Counted from the stretch's first letter, positions 33,605-46,163 are shown. The stretch: DNA of 64,000 nucleotides from Candidatus Saganbacteria bacterium (GCA_016223245.1 JACRPL010000021.1:101725-165724), one strand, 5' to 3'. The notes: generated by a model from the letters alone, not told the origin. A program made the numbers and translations.

Positions 33605-35049
33605 GTACTTTAAATAACAAGACAGCGCAGAAAGTTAAAGAATTTTATAATGAAAACTGCAAAAGAGTGAATGCCGGTAAAGCCAGGAATGCCGCTTATT
33701 ACGATGGTCTGAAAAAGTTTTTGCGTTCAGTCGTTCTTCCGGGACAGAAAGTGCTGGATCTGGGCTGCGGGAACGGCGATCTTCTAGCGTCCCTCACAGT
33801 TTTGGAGGGAGTGGGCATTGATCTGTCGGAGAAAATGATTGAAACAGCCCAAAACCGCCATTCTTCTTCGGCTCTTCGTTTTATGGCGGGCAACGCGCAG
33901 GACACTGCTCTTTTGCGGTCTCTCAAAACCAGGTTTGATGTGGTTATCTTATGCAACAGTATCACGGAAATGCACGATGTTCAGGCAGTTTTTGAGGCTT
34001 TGCATGTTGTATGCCATGCTAAAACGAGAATAATCGTTCTAAGCTACAGCCGGATCTGGCAGATGCCGCTGCGATTGGCTGAAAAATTCGGGCTAAAAAC
34101 TAAAAATCCTGTCAACAACTGGTTGAGTTCGGATATCGTGCGGGAAATGATTTCCATGTCTGATTTTGAGGTGGTTCGGAGTCTGAATTTTCAAATAATG
34201 CCATTTAATCTGGGCCCGATCTCTCGGTTTGTAAATAGATATATTGGGAATCTCCCGATAATTAATGAATTGACTTTAATGTTTGGAATAATTGCCCGTC
34301 CAACAAAATCCGAATATGTGTCGGAATCAATCCCTTCCTGTTCAATTGTTATCCCTTGTAGGAACGAAGCAGGGCATATTGAAAAACTGGCAAATCGATT
34401 GCCGGATTTGGGGGCGGCTTCCGAAGTTCTATGGGTTGAGGGCAACTCCACCGATAATACTGCCGAGAAAATAAAGGAAATCATTTCTGTCAACCCGGAG
34501 AAAAACTGGAAGTTTTTAAAGCAGCCCGGAAAAGGAAAGGGGGATGCGGTGCGTTGCGCTTTTGCGCAAGCTCGAGGAGATATTCTGATCATTCTGGATG
34601 CAGATGTAACAGTTAATCCCGAGGACATCCCCAAATTTATTGATCTAATGGCGCGCAATAAGGCTGAGTTTATTAACGGATGCCGACTAATCTATCCCAT
34701 GGATGAAAAAGCCATGCGTTTTCTTAATCTTTTGGGTAATCGGTTCTTTGCCAAATTGTTTACTTATTTGCTTGGACAAAAGATCAGGGACACCCTTTGC
34801 GGCACCAAGGCGCTTTGGAGAAATGATTATGAGAAAATCGCCTCAAATCGAAATTATTTTGGGGATTTTGATCCTTTTGGGGATTTCGACTTGCTTTTTG
34901 GCGCGGCGAGACTTAATTTGAAGATCGCGGATCTACCTATTCGCTATGGAGAAAGAACTTATGGCACGACGAATATTTCTCGTTTTCGAGACGGTTTGCT
35001 TCTTTTAAAAATGAGCGCCTATGCGGCGAAAAAATTGAGGTTTATTTGA
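33601..35049 (+). CDS. Class I methyltransferase fused to GT2 glycosyltransferase
   Basis: A 482-residue two-domain protein. Residues about 45-170 are a SAM-dependent methyltransferase (VLDLGCGNGDLLAS as motif I, GIDLSEKMIE, then VVILCNSITEMHD). Residues about 247-480 are a GT2 domain of the dolichol-phosphate-mannose-synthase type (SIVIPCRNEAGHIEKL, GKGDAVRCAFAQARGD, ILDADVTVNPEDI, GTKALWRNDYE). The GT2 type suggests transfer to polyprenyl phosphate. Its 4-base overlap with the upstream gene ties it to that protein. The domain order is the opposite of the GT2/methyltransferase fusion at 60278. Confidence 0.82.
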   Translation: MSTLNNKTAQKVKEFYNENCKRVNAGKARNAAYYDGLKKFLRSVVLPGQKVLDLGCGNGDLLASLTVLEGVGIDLSEKMIETAQNRHSSSALRFMAGNAQDTALLRSLKTRFDVVILCNSITEMHDVQAVFEALHVVCHAKTRIIVLSYSRIWQMPLRLAEKFGLKTKNPVNNWLSSDIVREMISMSDFEVVRSLNFQIMPFNLGPISRFVNRYIGNLPIINELTLMFGIIARPTKSEYVSESIPSCSIVIPCRNEAGHIEKLANRLPDLGAASEVLWVEGNSTDNTAEKIKEIISVNPEKNWKFLKQPGKGKGDAVRCAFAQARGDILIILDADVTVNPEDIPKFIDLMARNKAEFINGCRLIYPMDEKAMRFLNLLGNRFFAKLFTYLLGQKIRDTLCGTKALWRNDYEKIASNRNYFGDFDPFGDFDLLFGAARLNLKIADLPIRYGERTYGTTNISRFRDGLLLLKMSAYAAKKLRFI

Positions 35050-35052
35050 ATT

Positions 35053-35799
35053 ATGGATGAGAAAATAGTTATGCCCGATTGGATCAAGGAACATCGGGAA
35101 CGTTTTGCCGCAAAAACTTCTCTGCGGTATTATTATGAAGAGGTCTTTGTTCCCCTTCTGCGGAATGAATTGTTGCCAGGACCTACGCTGGAATTGGGCA
35201 GTGGGCCAGGATTCCTCTCCCATATTGTAGAAGATATCACCACTTCAGATCTTAATTTATACCCTGGGATAAAAGTGGCATGTGATGCTCATAAGCTCCC
35301 TTTTGATGATGCAAGTTTTTCCTCTGTTTTCTTTGTTGATGTATTGCATCATCTAAGGGCGCCTTTGGTTTGCTTCCGTGAAATTTCAAGAGTTCTTCGT
35401 CCGGGTGGGCGCCTGGTCATGATAGAGCCCTTTACTTCACCCCTGGCCAGGATATTTTATAGATATTTCCATCATGAGAACTGTTTAGGAATAAAAGATT
35501 CCTGGAACAACGCTTTTCCGGAAGGAAAAGAGCCGATGAACGGCAATGCGGAAATTCCTTGGCTTTGCTTGGTCAAGAACAATGCTCCGATCAAAGGAAG
35601 GTTCCCGTCCAGCGGGTTGCGGTTGCGCAAAATAAGTCCGTTTGCCGGTCTTAGTTACTTATTGACCGGAGGTTTTCAGCGCTGGCAGTTTCCAGTTTCC
35701 TTTGTTCGCGGGTTGTACCGGGTTGAAGAAAAAATACGGCCAATATGGGCGAATATGGCGGCAACACGCTGCTTGGCTGTGCTGGAAAAGGAGAGCTAA
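35053..35799 (+). CDS. Class I SAM-dependent methyltransferase
   Basis: A 248-residue methyltransferase of the Methyltransf_11 type. TLELGSGPGFLSHI near residue 40 is motif I, DAHKLPFDDASFSSVFFVDVLHHL near 77-100 carries the standard middle strands, and SRVLRPGGRLVMIEPF near 112-127 is the post-helix strand. The acceptor, sugar or lipid-linked precursor, is unknown. It starts three bases after the previous stop. Confidence 0.82.
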   Translation: MDEKIVMPDWIKEHRERFAAKTSLRYYYEEVFVPLLRNELLPGPTLELGSGPGFLSHIVEDITTSDLNLYPGIKVACDAHKLPFDDASFSSVFFVDVLHHLRAPLVCFREISRVLRPGGRLVMIEPFTSPLARIFYRYFHHENCLGIKDSWNNAFPEGKEPMNGNAEIPWLCLVKNNAPIKGRFPSSGLRLRKISPFAGLSYLLTGGFQRWQFPVSFVRGLYRVEEKIRPIWANMAATRCLAVLEKES

Positions 35800-35800
35800 A

Positions 35801-36487
35801 ATGTTTGTTATTATTGAAAAATTAATGCGCCGATACAATAAATATCTTCCCTGGCAGATAAAATATCTTTTGGGCAAAGCAAGCATCGGAGGATTGGATA
35901 TTACAATTGACCGCCATTTTGAATATGCTTTTGTTGTGAATCGTCTCAAAGACAAGACTGGAGGTATATTGGTAGATGTTGGCGGGGCTGGATCTGTTCT
36001 TTCTCCTATTATGGCGGCGCTGGGTTATAAAGTCATTGGTTACGATCTCCACTCATGGGATCTGCAATACCCTGGCTATGAACACCGAATCGGTAATGCT
36101 TGTAAAATGGATTTACCGGATGGCTCGGTTAGCGTTTGTGTTTCCGTTAGTTGCATAGAGCATATGAATACCGATCGTTATACTTCTTCAGACCAGGGAG
36201 TGGATAAATTGTTTCTTAAGGAAGTCTTAAGAGTGCTGAAACCAGGGGGCAGGCTTATCATTACTGTCCCGTTCGGGCTCACCCGGATTACCCCCCTCCA
36301 TCGTGTCTACGACGATGGGGCAATCAAGAAGTTGACTGCAAGTTTTAAGGAGATATCCCGTGAATATTATGTGCCGAGAGAGCGTGAAGGTTTGTACCAT
36401 TATCGTATTGGCACGATCGAAGAAGCAATGCTTCCGCGATCTATTTCGCAATATTCGGTAGTTGCGCTCGAATTGGAAAAGTATTAG
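35801..36487 (+). CDS. Class I SAM-dependent methyltransferase
   Basis: A 228-residue methyltransferase. LVDVGGAGSVLSPIMAALGY near residue 52 is motif I, YDLHSWD follows, SVSVCVSVSCIEHM near 108 and VLRVLKPGGRLIITVPF near 142 complete the fold. The ATG at 35801 is chosen over an upstream frame opening at 35702 because of the AAGGAGAG site at 35788 and because the upstream part lies inside the previous gene. It is the third methyltransferase domain in a row, so the glycan likely carries several methyl groups or one branch with serial methylation. Confidence 0.8.
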   Translation: MFVIIEKLMRRYNKYLPWQIKYLLGKASIGGLDITIDRHFEYAFVVNRLKDKTGGILVDVGGAGSVLSPIMAALGYKVIGYDLHSWDLQYPGYEHRIGNACKMDLPDGSVSVCVSVSCIEHMNTDRYTSSDQGVDKLFLKEVLRVLKPGGRLIITVPFGLTRITPLHRVYDDGAIKKLTASFKEISREYYVPREREGLYHYRIGTIEEAMLPRSISQYSVVALELEKY

Positions 36488-36498
36488 GAGGGAATGAA

Positions 36499-38874
36499 AT
36501 GGCAAGGGTAAGGAAAATAGCTGAATATTTGTGGCATACTGTGAATTTTAGGAGATTTATTTTTTTTGTTGTTGCTTCATTTATAGCACATCTTGATAAG
36601 TTTCTTCTCGGATCCTACGCGCTTTATAAAACGCACGATCAATTTGATTCCTTTTGGCCTTATCAGGTTGCGCTCGCAAAACGAATTTTGTCTTTCCAAA
36701 TGCCTGGTTGGTTCCCAGATTATGTCGGAGGGCTGCCATTTTTTTATATGGATATTAACTGGCTTTTCTTCCCCATGCTTATTGGAGGTTTGTTTCGCGA
36801 TCCATGGGCTACGGTTGTCATTACAATGATGCAGTTTGTATTAGCCGGGTTTGGAGCGTATCTATTTTTGAAGCATTTTCTGGACTTAGACGACACCGCC
36901 GGTATTTTAGGCGGTTTGCTTTGGGCGCTAGGAACATTTAATCTGACTTATTGGAGAATATTCGATTTGGCCGTGATCCCAATGTTATTTTATTGTACGG
37001 ATAAGATCGTTTCGGCGCCTGAAAGAAAAACAAAATTATTATTGTTGGTCGGATTGCTTATATCTACTCTGAATATCCAGTTTGCCAGAGGGGCATTGTT
37101 CCTTGCCTTTTTCCAATTGTTTTTTATCTTTTTCTCCAACCGGGAATGGCGAAAAACGAAAAAAACGTTGCTATTCTTTGCTTTGGTTTGGTTATTTGTA
37201 ACGATCATTAATTTACCGGTTATTATCTCTCTTCTTACTAGCGCGGCGATAGGCAGTCGGAGTTTGGTCAAATGGGTTCCGGAAAGCACGCCGTCCCTTG
37301 CTTTTTACTGGCGGAATCTGGTTAATTTTATAATCGGTACGCCGTCCATGAATTTTGGTTTTATCGGTTCACTGATCTTTTTTTTCAGTTTGACACGCTT
37401 AAAGCAATGGGCCCCGCTGGTAAAAAAGTTGCTTATCTTTTATCTTGTAATCCTATTTTTTGTGTTATTTGTTGATCAGGCAGTCTGGTTCCAGACCGTC
37501 CGGCAGCATCTTCCTTTAAGGGATTTCAGGCTTTCCCGGTTTATTTTGCCTGGACCCTTCATCTTTCTTATTTTATTGATTGCAGGGTTCAAGGATTTTC
37601 TGGTTTTTGTCGCAAAAGATTTTAAGAAGGTGTTTCTTTTTGTATTAATGGTTCTATTCGCCTTGGTCTTATATCATTTCACAAAACATCCCTTCCCATC
37701 AAATTATATTGAGGTTTTTTCTTGCTTGTTGTTTTCGTTTATCTTCTTGGCAGGGGTTTTGGCGCTCAGTAAGAACAAAACAAAGCCATTGTGGCTGGCC
37801 TATTTCATTATAGGATTGATCCTTTTGGAAAGATTAACAACATTTAATTTGATTAGGGTGGCCGATGTTCATCCCCCATCTTTTGTGCATATTTTTAAAT
37901 CCGAACTTTTCGATAAGTTTAGGCCAGCCCATAAATATGATTATCGCATTGCATTTATCAACTGGCATCCTACCGTCGGAATTTATAATGGCTATCAGGT
38001 TGCTGGTGGTTATGCATCGCAATATATGAGAAGTTATGCTATCTTTTGGGCGTCGATTTTACAGGATGAAAAAGATGAATTTTTATCATATGTTTATAAA
38101 GCTTATTTGATCGACAAAAATGTCGAGAATGAAGATGTCCCTCCCAAAATAATAGAAAAACCGACTTTCAAAACAGATTTGCTGGCATTAAATAATGTTC
38201 GCTATATTTTTTCCTTCAACGATATTGAACGTCCCGAAAAGTGGGGCTTGTCCATTGTTAATCGAGGCACACAATATCATTCCGATCCTTCCCTAGCCGG
38301 CTTAGCGCGAAAAAAACAGACTGTCAAGCGCCTTGTATCCAAAATCTTTACTACAATTCCTTATTATGTTTTTGAGGTTAAAAACTACCAGCCTCGAGTT
38401 TATTTGGCGGGGGGCTATAGATTGGTCAACGGCGAAATTGGGCTTAAAGATTATCTAAAAGCGGTGCCGATAGGTCGTTTAAGAAAAGAAGTCGTCTATG
38501 ACAGGCACGATTTGTCTCTTGCGGAACTTAAAGCGTTAAAAACAAAATATGGTTTTATCTCTAAAACTCTGCCGCGGATCACTAAATATTCTGATAATAG
38601 GATCGAAATTGAAGCCGTTTCCGACCGATCCTGTCAGCTTGTTCTGGTTGAAAATTATTCTCAAGATTGGACAGCCTCTGTTAACGGTCAGCCGGTTGAG
38701 ATCATGCCTGCATATGGAGTTTTTCGATCGGTATTGATCAATAAAGGATCCAATAAAATAATCTTTGAATATCGGCCGAGTTATCTTTTGTTTTCTCTTT
38801 GGTTTTCAGCAATTGGAGGCGCGTTTATGCTTTTTATTGGACTATTTTGGGCGTTAAAAAAGGAAAAATATTAG
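36499..38874 (+). CDS. YfhO-like polytopic membrane protein (GT-C type)
   Basis: A 791-residue membrane protein. The first 440 residues hold around a dozen hydrophobic segments with a large loop near residue 35-60 containing HDQFDSFWPYQ, where GT-C enzymes place acidic catalytic residues. The rest is a soluble domain that ends with the pattern NYSQDWTASVNGQPVEIMPAYGVFRSV and a final membrane helix, a hallmark of YfhO-family proteins. Members transfer sugars from polyprenyl-phosphate donors on the outer face of the membrane. A GGAGGG ribosome site lies before the ATG. The two DPM-type GT2 domains in the island could make its donor. Confidence 0.8.
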   Translation: MARVRKIAEYLWHTVNFRRFIFFVVASFIAHLDKFLLGSYALYKTHDQFDSFWPYQVALAKRILSFQMPGWFPDYVGGLPFFYMDINWLFFPMLIGGLFRDPWATVVITMMQFVLAGFGAYLFLKHFLDLDDTAGILGGLLWALGTFNLTYWRIFDLAVIPMLFYCTDKIVSAPERKTKLLLLVGLLISTLNIQFARGALFLAFFQLFFIFFSNREWRKTKKTLLFFALVWLFVTIINLPVIISLLTSAAIGSRSLVKWVPESTPSLAFYWRNLVNFIIGTPSMNFGFIGSLIFFFSLTRLKQWAPLVKKLLIFYLVILFFVLFVDQAVWFQTVRQHLPLRDFRLSRFILPGPFIFLILLIAGFKDFLVFVAKDFKKVFLFVLMVLFALVLYHFTKHPFPSNYIEVFSCLLFSFIFLAGVLALSKNKTKPLWLAYFIIGLILLERLTTFNLIRVADVHPPSFVHIFKSELFDKFRPAHKYDYRIAFINWHPTVGIYNGYQVAGGYASQYMRSYAIFWASILQDEKDEFLSYVYKAYLIDKNVENEDVPPKIIEKPTFKTDLLALNNVRYIFSFNDIERPEKWGLSIVNRGTQYHSDPSLAGLARKKQTVKRLVSKIFTTIPYYVFEVKNYQPRVYLAGGYRLVNGEIGLKDYLKAVPIGRLRKEVVYDRHDLSLAELKALKTKYGFISKTLPRITKYSDNRIEIEAVSDRSCQLVLVENYSQDWTASVNGQPVEIMPAYGVFRSVLINKGSNKIIFEYRPSYLLFSLWFSAIGGAFMLFIGLFWALKKEKY

Positions 38875-38884
38875 GGAGCGTTAA

Positions 38885-38920
38885 ATGATCATCATTAATA
38901 TATTGGAGGAAGAAGGATGA
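38885..38920 (+). other. 11-codon micro-ORF overlapping the gmd start
   Basis: In the 42-base gap before gmd, an ATG at 38885 opens eleven codons ([11 protein letters not shown]) and stops at TGA 38918-38920, overlapping the gmd ATG at 38917 by the ATGA arrangement. A GGGAGCG stretch lies about 8 bases upstream. gmd itself has a GGAGGAAGAAGG site, so coupling is not required. It is listed because the same layout recurs in other gaps. Confidence 0.25.
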
Positions 38921-39969
38921 AGAAAGCTTTATTAACCGGCGTAACTGGGCAAGACGGTAGTTATTTAGCGGAATTGTTGCTTTCTAAAGGGTATGAGGTT
39001 CATGGGTTAATAAGACGCGCCAGTACTTTCAATACCCATCGAATAGACCATATTTATGTTGATCCACATATCGTGGGCGCTAAATTCTTTTTGCATTTTG
39101 GAGACCTTTCGGATTCGGGGCAATTAATAAATCTTATTTATAATATTCAACCAGATGAGATCTATAATTTGGGCGCTCAAAGCCATGTTAGGGTCAGCTT
39201 TGATACTCCCGAATATACAGGAGATATAACAGGGCTTGGGACCACTCGATTGTTGGAAGCTGTAAGGAGAAGTGGGATAAAAACCAGATTTTATCAGGCA
39301 AGCAGCAGCGAAATGTTTGGCATCTCTCCACCGCCACAAAGTGAGAAAAGCCAATTTTATCCGCGAAGCCCATATGCCGCGGCTAAAGTTTATAGTTATT
39401 GGATGACCGTTAATTTTAGGGAAGGATATAGCCTATTTGCCTGCAATGGAATACTTTTTAATCATGAGAGCCCAAGAAGAGGCGAAACTTTTGTTTCAAG
39501 AAAAATTTCACGTGCAGTTGCAAATATATTGGCAAAAAAGCAAGATAAACTTTATCTTGGCAATCTACAGGCAAAAAGGGATTGGGGCTATGCTCCTGAA
39601 TATGTTGAGTGCCAATGGCGCATGCTTCAGCAAGATAAACCACAGGATTTTGTCGTTGGGACAGGCGAGAGCCATACAGTCCAGGAGTTTGTTGAAGAAG
39701 CCTTTTCATATGTAAATCTTGATTGGAGAAAATATGTTGAAAAAGATGAAAAGTATTTTAGACCGACCGAAGTCGATCATTTATTGGCTGATATTTCGCT
39801 TGTGAAAAAGGTTTTGGATTGGGAACCGAAAGTGAGGTTTCTGGAACTTGTTAAGATTATGGTCGATGCCGATTTGAAAGCTGTCGGATTGCAGCCTATT
39901 GGCCAAGGTGAAAAAATTTTAATGGGAAAAGGGATTCATTGGACAAAAAACCAATTAACGGTGGGGTAA
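38917..39969 (+). CDS. gmd: GDP-mannose 4,6-dehydratase
   Basis: A 350-residue SDR that converts GDP-mannose to GDP-4-keto-6-deoxymannose. [20 protein letters not shown] at the N terminus, [19 protein letters not shown], a QASSSEMFG catalytic block near residue 128, [16 protein letters not shown] with the YxxxK pair, and [20 protein letters not shown] near 190 are diagnostic for Gmd. The following gene, seven bases later, is GDP-fucose synthase, so the pair makes GDP-L-fucose. A GGAGGAAGAAGG ribosome site precedes the ATG. Confidence 0.95.
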   Translation: MKKALLTGVTGQDGSYLAELLLSKGYEVHGLIRRASTFNTHRIDHIYVDPHIVGAKFFLHFGDLSDSGQLINLIYNIQPDEIYNLGAQSHVRVSFDTPEYTGDITGLGTTRLLEAVRRSGIKTRFYQASSSEMFGISPPPQSEKSQFYPRSPYAAAKVYSYWMTVNFREGYSLFACNGILFNHESPRRGETFVSRKISRAVANILAKKQDKLYLGNLQAKRDWGYAPEYVECQWRMLQQDKPQDFVVGTGESHTVQEFVEEAFSYVNLDWRKYVEKDEKYFRPTEVDHLLADISLVKKVLDWEPKVRFLELVKIMVDADLKAVGLQPIGQGEKILMGKGIHWTKNQLTVG

Positions 39970-41698
<1,729 letters not shown>

Positions 41699-41702
<4 letters not shown>

Positions 41703-43693
41703 AGAAAATTCTTATTGTATTGGATAATTTTGACGATGATTGGGGTAGTAAAATATCCGCAAACGGCAACCAATATTATTTGCTAACCTTTGGGTTTTCC
41801 CCAAAGCAAGCTTTTTCGAATTGCAAATCGCCATCGCATGACCTCGAAAAAAGAGTAAATGCAATTGATTCAAAAACTATTTCAGCCTGTGCAGAAAAAG
41901 AAGCAAGAGATTTTTATCTCGATCTTATTAGGGATTTTCCGAGAAAAGTGTCAGATATCCTTGCTTTTAATGGGAGGAACTTGTGGTGGTATTTAAATGC
42001 AAGCGAGAAAAGCATTTGGACGGGTAAGATCATTCATAGGCTTTATGCCTTTCTTCGTTTTTGCCATACCTGCGATGAGAAAAATTATGATGAAATATTT
42101 TTCTTTGTTAGGGACGATCTCTTGAGGGAATCCGTGGTGAATTATTCGAAAAGTAAAAAGATTCAATATTCAAGCTTTAAGGCGAAAAAAATATTCTTGA
42201 ACTTGGAAAAGAATACAATAGCTTTCTTGATAATGTATTTTTTTCGCGCCATAAGAATATGGCTAAGGATGTTTTTAAAATTATTGGCATTGCGGTTCCT
42301 TGGCCTTAAAACAGTAAAGGATATTCCGGCAGGATCTTTTGGGATATTCAGCATATATCCGATCTGGTGGAATAGGTCAGTTGCAGGGAAGTCTTCAGAG
42401 TGTTTCTTTGGATCGGTCCCAGATGGGCTGTCAAAAAAAGAAAAAGTAATTTATATCTTATGGTTGACCGATAGTTGGTTTATGTTGTTAATGAACGGGA
42501 AGCGGCTGAAAAGCTTTTTTATGGATAGGACCGCGCTTGTTTTGGAGAAGTTTATAACTATTTCCGACCTATTTATTTTGTTTGATTATAATATTTTGAT
42601 GAAATTCATTCGTCTAATAAAATTTTCCGACAAATTGGATTGTGAATTGAAGGGGGTAAATGTGTCCGGTTTTTTTTGTGATGAACTAACTAGGTCATTG
42701 ATCAATCCAATGTTTTTTCAATGGATCCTGCTGGATAGGTCTATTGGAAGAATTGATCTCGCGAATCTAAAGGCATTGCTTTTTAGGCTTGAATTTCAAC
42801 CGCTTGAAAAGGCTTTGTTGTACAACGCTCAAGATAATGTAAAATCGTTTGGGTTTCAGCACTCCGCGATAGGTAAAAACTTCCTTAATTATGTTTTTAC
42901 CAATAACGAGCTAGTGGTCAGCCTGGTAAATAAGTCTGATATAAATAGTATGCCGCTTCCTGATTATATTTTTACCTGTGGGCGGCGGGGTGTTGAAAAT
43001 CTTTTATTTGCGGGATATCCGAAAGACCGCCTTGCTGTTGCAGGAGGGGTTCGGTTTCACAAATTATTTGATTATTCACGAAAAAAACCTGCCCAACATG
43101 AATTGAGGGAGAAGTATCACCTACCATCCGATAGGAAAATTATTTTTGTTGCAGCTTCTCAATTATTAAACGAAACTATTTGTATGCTTGAAGATTTGAT
43201 TGAGACAATAACTTCCAGAAATGAGCCTTATCATGTTATTATCAAAAGCAATCCGAATAAGGATAAAAATAAGCAGTATTTAGCAGGTATTATTAAGCCT
43301 CTCGAGAAAGCGAATGGAAGGGTATCTCATGAGATATTCAGAGAAGATATGCAGCTTTATGACTTTATCACTTTAGCAGATTATGTGTTGCTGACCGGTG
43401 GTTCGGTGGCTTTTGAATCTATGGTCTTAGGCGTTGTTCCTCTTGTATATGATTGCGAACCGCAATTCAGCCATAACCCAATGATCGAATATCCGCAGGC
43501 TGTATTAATTGTAAACAATAGCGAATCAATTGGGAATGCATTTGAAATAATTAATGATCCAAGGGTATTGGATGGGATAAAAACATATTGGGAAAAACCA
43601 CTTTCTGACATGTTTTCGGATGTTTTGCATGATCCGACCGATGATTTCTTGGAGCTTCTTGAGGAAAGGGTCGCGGGGAATGTGAGCAAATGA
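41699..43693 (+). CDS. Large surface-carbohydrate biosynthesis protein (LIC13510-like)
   Basis: A 664-residue protein. FNGRNLWWYLNASEKSIWTGKIIHRLY near residue 85 (quoted in pieces: LWWYLNASEKS) and a long middle region resemble surface carbohydrate proteins of the LIC13510 type named from Leptospira. The C-terminal third looks like a GT-B domain: KSFGFQHSAIGKNF near residue 383, FVAASQLLNET, and VLLTGGSVAFESMVLGVVPLVYD near residue 563. The start is GTG at 41699 in a GTGA overlap with the KdsB-like gene. That overlap suggests it transfers the CMP-activated sugar made by the upstream enzyme, which remains inference. A few hydrophobic stretches near residues 175-200 could associate with membrane. 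Confidence 0.5.
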
Positions 43694-45213
43694 CAAGATC
43701 AAAATTTAAAATATTATTGGTTTATCCAAATCTTCCGATGATGCTTGTAACCCCTCTATCAATTGCTGCTTTTATTTGGATCTTGAGGCGAGAGGGATTT
43801 GAAGTTGATTTGTTTGATACAACTTCTTATGGCGAAGGAGACTTGAGCAGTCCTCAAAATAGAGTAAAATATCTTCAGGCGCGCAACTTGTTTTCTGAAG
43901 GCAATTTAAAGCAGTTGAAATCCACCGATATGGTTGATGATTTCCAACGCAAACTTGAATCATTTAGTCCCGATTTGATTCTTTATTCTTTTCCGGAAGA
44001 TGGATTTCGCCGCGCAATTCATTTGTTGCGCGTTTCTAATCCTTATAATATCCCAACCATTGTCGGCGGGATACTTGCGACTTCTGCTCCAGATTGGCTC
44101 ATATCTCATCCTGAAGTTGCGATGCTTGGGGTAGAAGAAGGGGAAGAGCTGATAAAGGAAGTGGCTTTAAGGCTCGCAAAAGGCAAGGATATTTTTGATG
44201 TTGCTGGTCTCTGGATAAAGAAAAAAGATGGGTCGATCATTCGAAATGCAATCGGCCCATATGTGGATCTAGATGATTATTCAACAGATTTTTCCCTGTT
44301 TGACGAAGAAAGATTGATCCGCCCAATGGGGGGGATTATCCATCGCGCCTTACCGATTGAGACATACAGAGGATGCCCTCACGACTGCACATTTTGCAAT
44401 TCTTCTTTGCACAATAGGATTGCGAGAGAGCGCCATACGACTTTTCTCCGTAGAAGATCAATTGATGGGATTAGAAAAGAGATTAAGCATCTATTGGATG
44501 ACTATGCCATAAATCTCTTGTACGTTATCGATGATAGCTTCTTGGCGCGTCCGAAACATGAAATTGACGGGTTTATGGAAATGTATAAAGAATTTAAAAT
44601 TCCTTTCTGGTGCAATACGCGTCCCGAGCACTGCACTCTGGAAACATTGACGAGGATGAAAGATGTTGGGCTTTTTCGTATGTCATTTGGCATCGAATCC
44701 GGCAATGAAGATTTTCGCAGGAAAAATCTCAACAGGAATATCACCAACGAGAAGTTATTGCATTGTTTTGACATTATTGACCAGAGCGGGGTCGCTTACA
44801 GCATTAACTGCATGATCGGTTTTCCTTTCGAAACTCGTGAGATGGTATTTGACACTATTCGTTTGGCAAAAAAAATCAAGGGATATGATTCACTGACGGT
44901 TAGTATTTTTACCCCATATCGAGGGACGATTTTGCGACAAAAAGCTATTGAGGCTGGATGGCTAGATCCCGAAGCCCAGACCATACATACTACTGCGACT
45001 TCATTGCTTAATATGCCGCATTTTACCGCAAGGCAAATTGACGGTCTAATGCGGACTTTCCCGCTATATGTTGAGTTTGATGAATTTGACTGGCCTGAAA
45101 TTGAAAAGGCGGAATTGTCAGAACCTGGAGGCGAAGAAATATTGGTCCGATATTCAGAATTGTATAAGAAACGACGTTGGGAAAAAAATCCTGAAACCAA
45201 GAGGAGGGCATAA
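43690..45213 (+). CDS. B12-binding-type radical SAM protein
   Basis: A 507-residue protein with an N-terminal cobalamin-binding-like domain (ILLVYPNLPMMLVTPLSIAA, then TIVGGILATSAPDWL near residue 118) and a radical SAM domain with CPHDCTFC at residues 229-236. FGIESGNEDFRRKNLNRN near residue 335 is a common feature of this class. The substrate is unknown. It overlaps the preceding large transferase-like gene by four bases and touches the hydroxyacid dehydrogenase gene (TAATG). It differs from the two other radical SAM proteins of the same class at 13169 and 58834. Confidence 0.78.
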   Translation: MTRSKFKILLVYPNLPMMLVTPLSIAAFIWILRREGFEVDLFDTTSYGEGDLSSPQNRVKYLQARNLFSEGNLKQLKSTDMVDDFQRKLESFSPDLILYSFPEDGFRRAIHLLRVSNPYNIPTIVGGILATSAPDWLISHPEVAMLGVEEGEELIKEVALRLAKGKDIFDVAGLWIKKKDGSIIRNAIGPYVDLDDYSTDFSLFDEERLIRPMGGIIHRALPIETYRGCPHDCTFCNSSLHNRIARERHTTFLRRRSIDGIRKEIKHLLDDYAINLLYVIDDSFLARPKHEIDGFMEMYKEFKIPFWCNTRPEHCTLETLTRMKDVGLFRMSFGIESGNEDFRRKNLNRNITNEKLLHCFDIIDQSGVAYSINCMIGFPFETREMVFDTIRLAKKIKGYDSLTVSIFTPYRGTILRQKAIEAGWLDPEAQTIHTTATSLLNMPHFTARQIDGLMRTFPLYVEFDEFDWPEIEKAELSEPGGEEILVRYSELYKKRRWEKNPETKRRA

Positions 45214-46163
45214 TGCTTCGGAAAATAATGATCTCCGCGCCCTATATGCAACTGGCAATAGATGCGTTTCGATCATTCTTTAATGAAAACAACTTGGAAG
45301 TTATAATTCCTAAAGTCCAGGAAAGATTGGAAGAAGGGGAATTGCTAGATTTGATCGGAGAGATCGATGGCGTTATATGCGGCGACGACCGCTTTACCGC
45401 AAAAGTTTTAAATCGTGCAAAAAAACTTAAGGTTATTGCCAAGTGGGGAACGGGCACGGATTCGATCGACCGAGAGGAAGCCCTAAAATTGGGAATTGCG
45501 GTCTGCAACACCCCGAACGCTTTTACCGAACCAGTGGCTGACACGGTGTTGGGTTACATGTTAAGTTTCGCTCGGCGGATACCATGGAGCACCAATGACA
45601 TAAAAAACGGTTTATGGCGGAAAAAACAGGGTATTACTTTGGGGGAGTGTGTTTTGGGCGTTGTTGGAGTGGGAAATATTGGAAAAGCAGTCATCCGAAG
45701 AGCGAAGGCCTTCGGAATGAAAACGATAGGCAATGACATCTCCCGGATATCAGAGGAATTCCTCAAAGAGACAGGGACAGAGATGAAAACAAAAAAGGAC
45801 TTGTTGAAACTGTCGGATTTCGTCACTCTGAATTGCGATCTTAATCCGACCAGCCATCATCTAATGGGCGATGATGAATTTCAGTTGATGAAACCTACTG
45901 CTTATATTATCAATACTGCGCGCGGTCCGATTATCAATGAAAAAGCTTTGATCAAAGCATTAAAAAAGAAACAAATAGCCGGGGCAGGGCTGGATGTATT
46001 TGAAAAGGAACCTCTTCCTAAAAACAGCCCTTTAAGGAAAATGAATAATTGTCTTTTGGCGCCGCATAATGCCAATAGCAGTCCTGCAGCTTGGGCGCAT
46101 GTTCATCAGAATACTTTAAATAATCTTTTGATGGGATTAATAAGCGGAAGAAGACATGCATAA
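45213..46163 (+). CDS. D-isomer-specific 2-hydroxyacid dehydrogenase (SerA-like)
   Basis: A 316-residue NAD-dependent dehydrogenase. GVVGVGNIGKAVIRRAKAFG near residue 150 is the nucleotide-binding loop; NTARGP, DVFEKEPLP and LAPHNA supply the catalytic Arg, Glu and His. It lacks the C-terminal ACT domain of phosphoglycerate dehydrogenase. It could act on a three-carbon acid or a sugar acid. The start overlaps the previous stop by one base and has a GAGGAGGG ribosome site; it overlaps the cyclase gene by 8 bases, so the two probably form a functional unit. Confidence 0.85.
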   Translation: MLRKIMISAPYMQLAIDAFRSFFNENNLEVIIPKVQERLEEGELLDLIGEIDGVICGDDRFTAKVLNRAKKLKVIAKWGTGTDSIDREEALKLGIAVCNTPNAFTEPVADTVLGYMLSFARRIPWSTNDIKNGLWRKKQGITLGECVLGVVGVGNIGKAVIRRAKAFGMKTIGNDISRISEEFLKETGTEMKTKKDLLKLSDFVTLNCDLNPTSHHLMGDDEFQLMKPTAYIINTARGPIINEKALIKALKKKQIAGAGLDVFEKEPLPKNSPLRKMNNCLLAPHNANSSPAAWAHVHQNTLNNLLMGLISGRRHA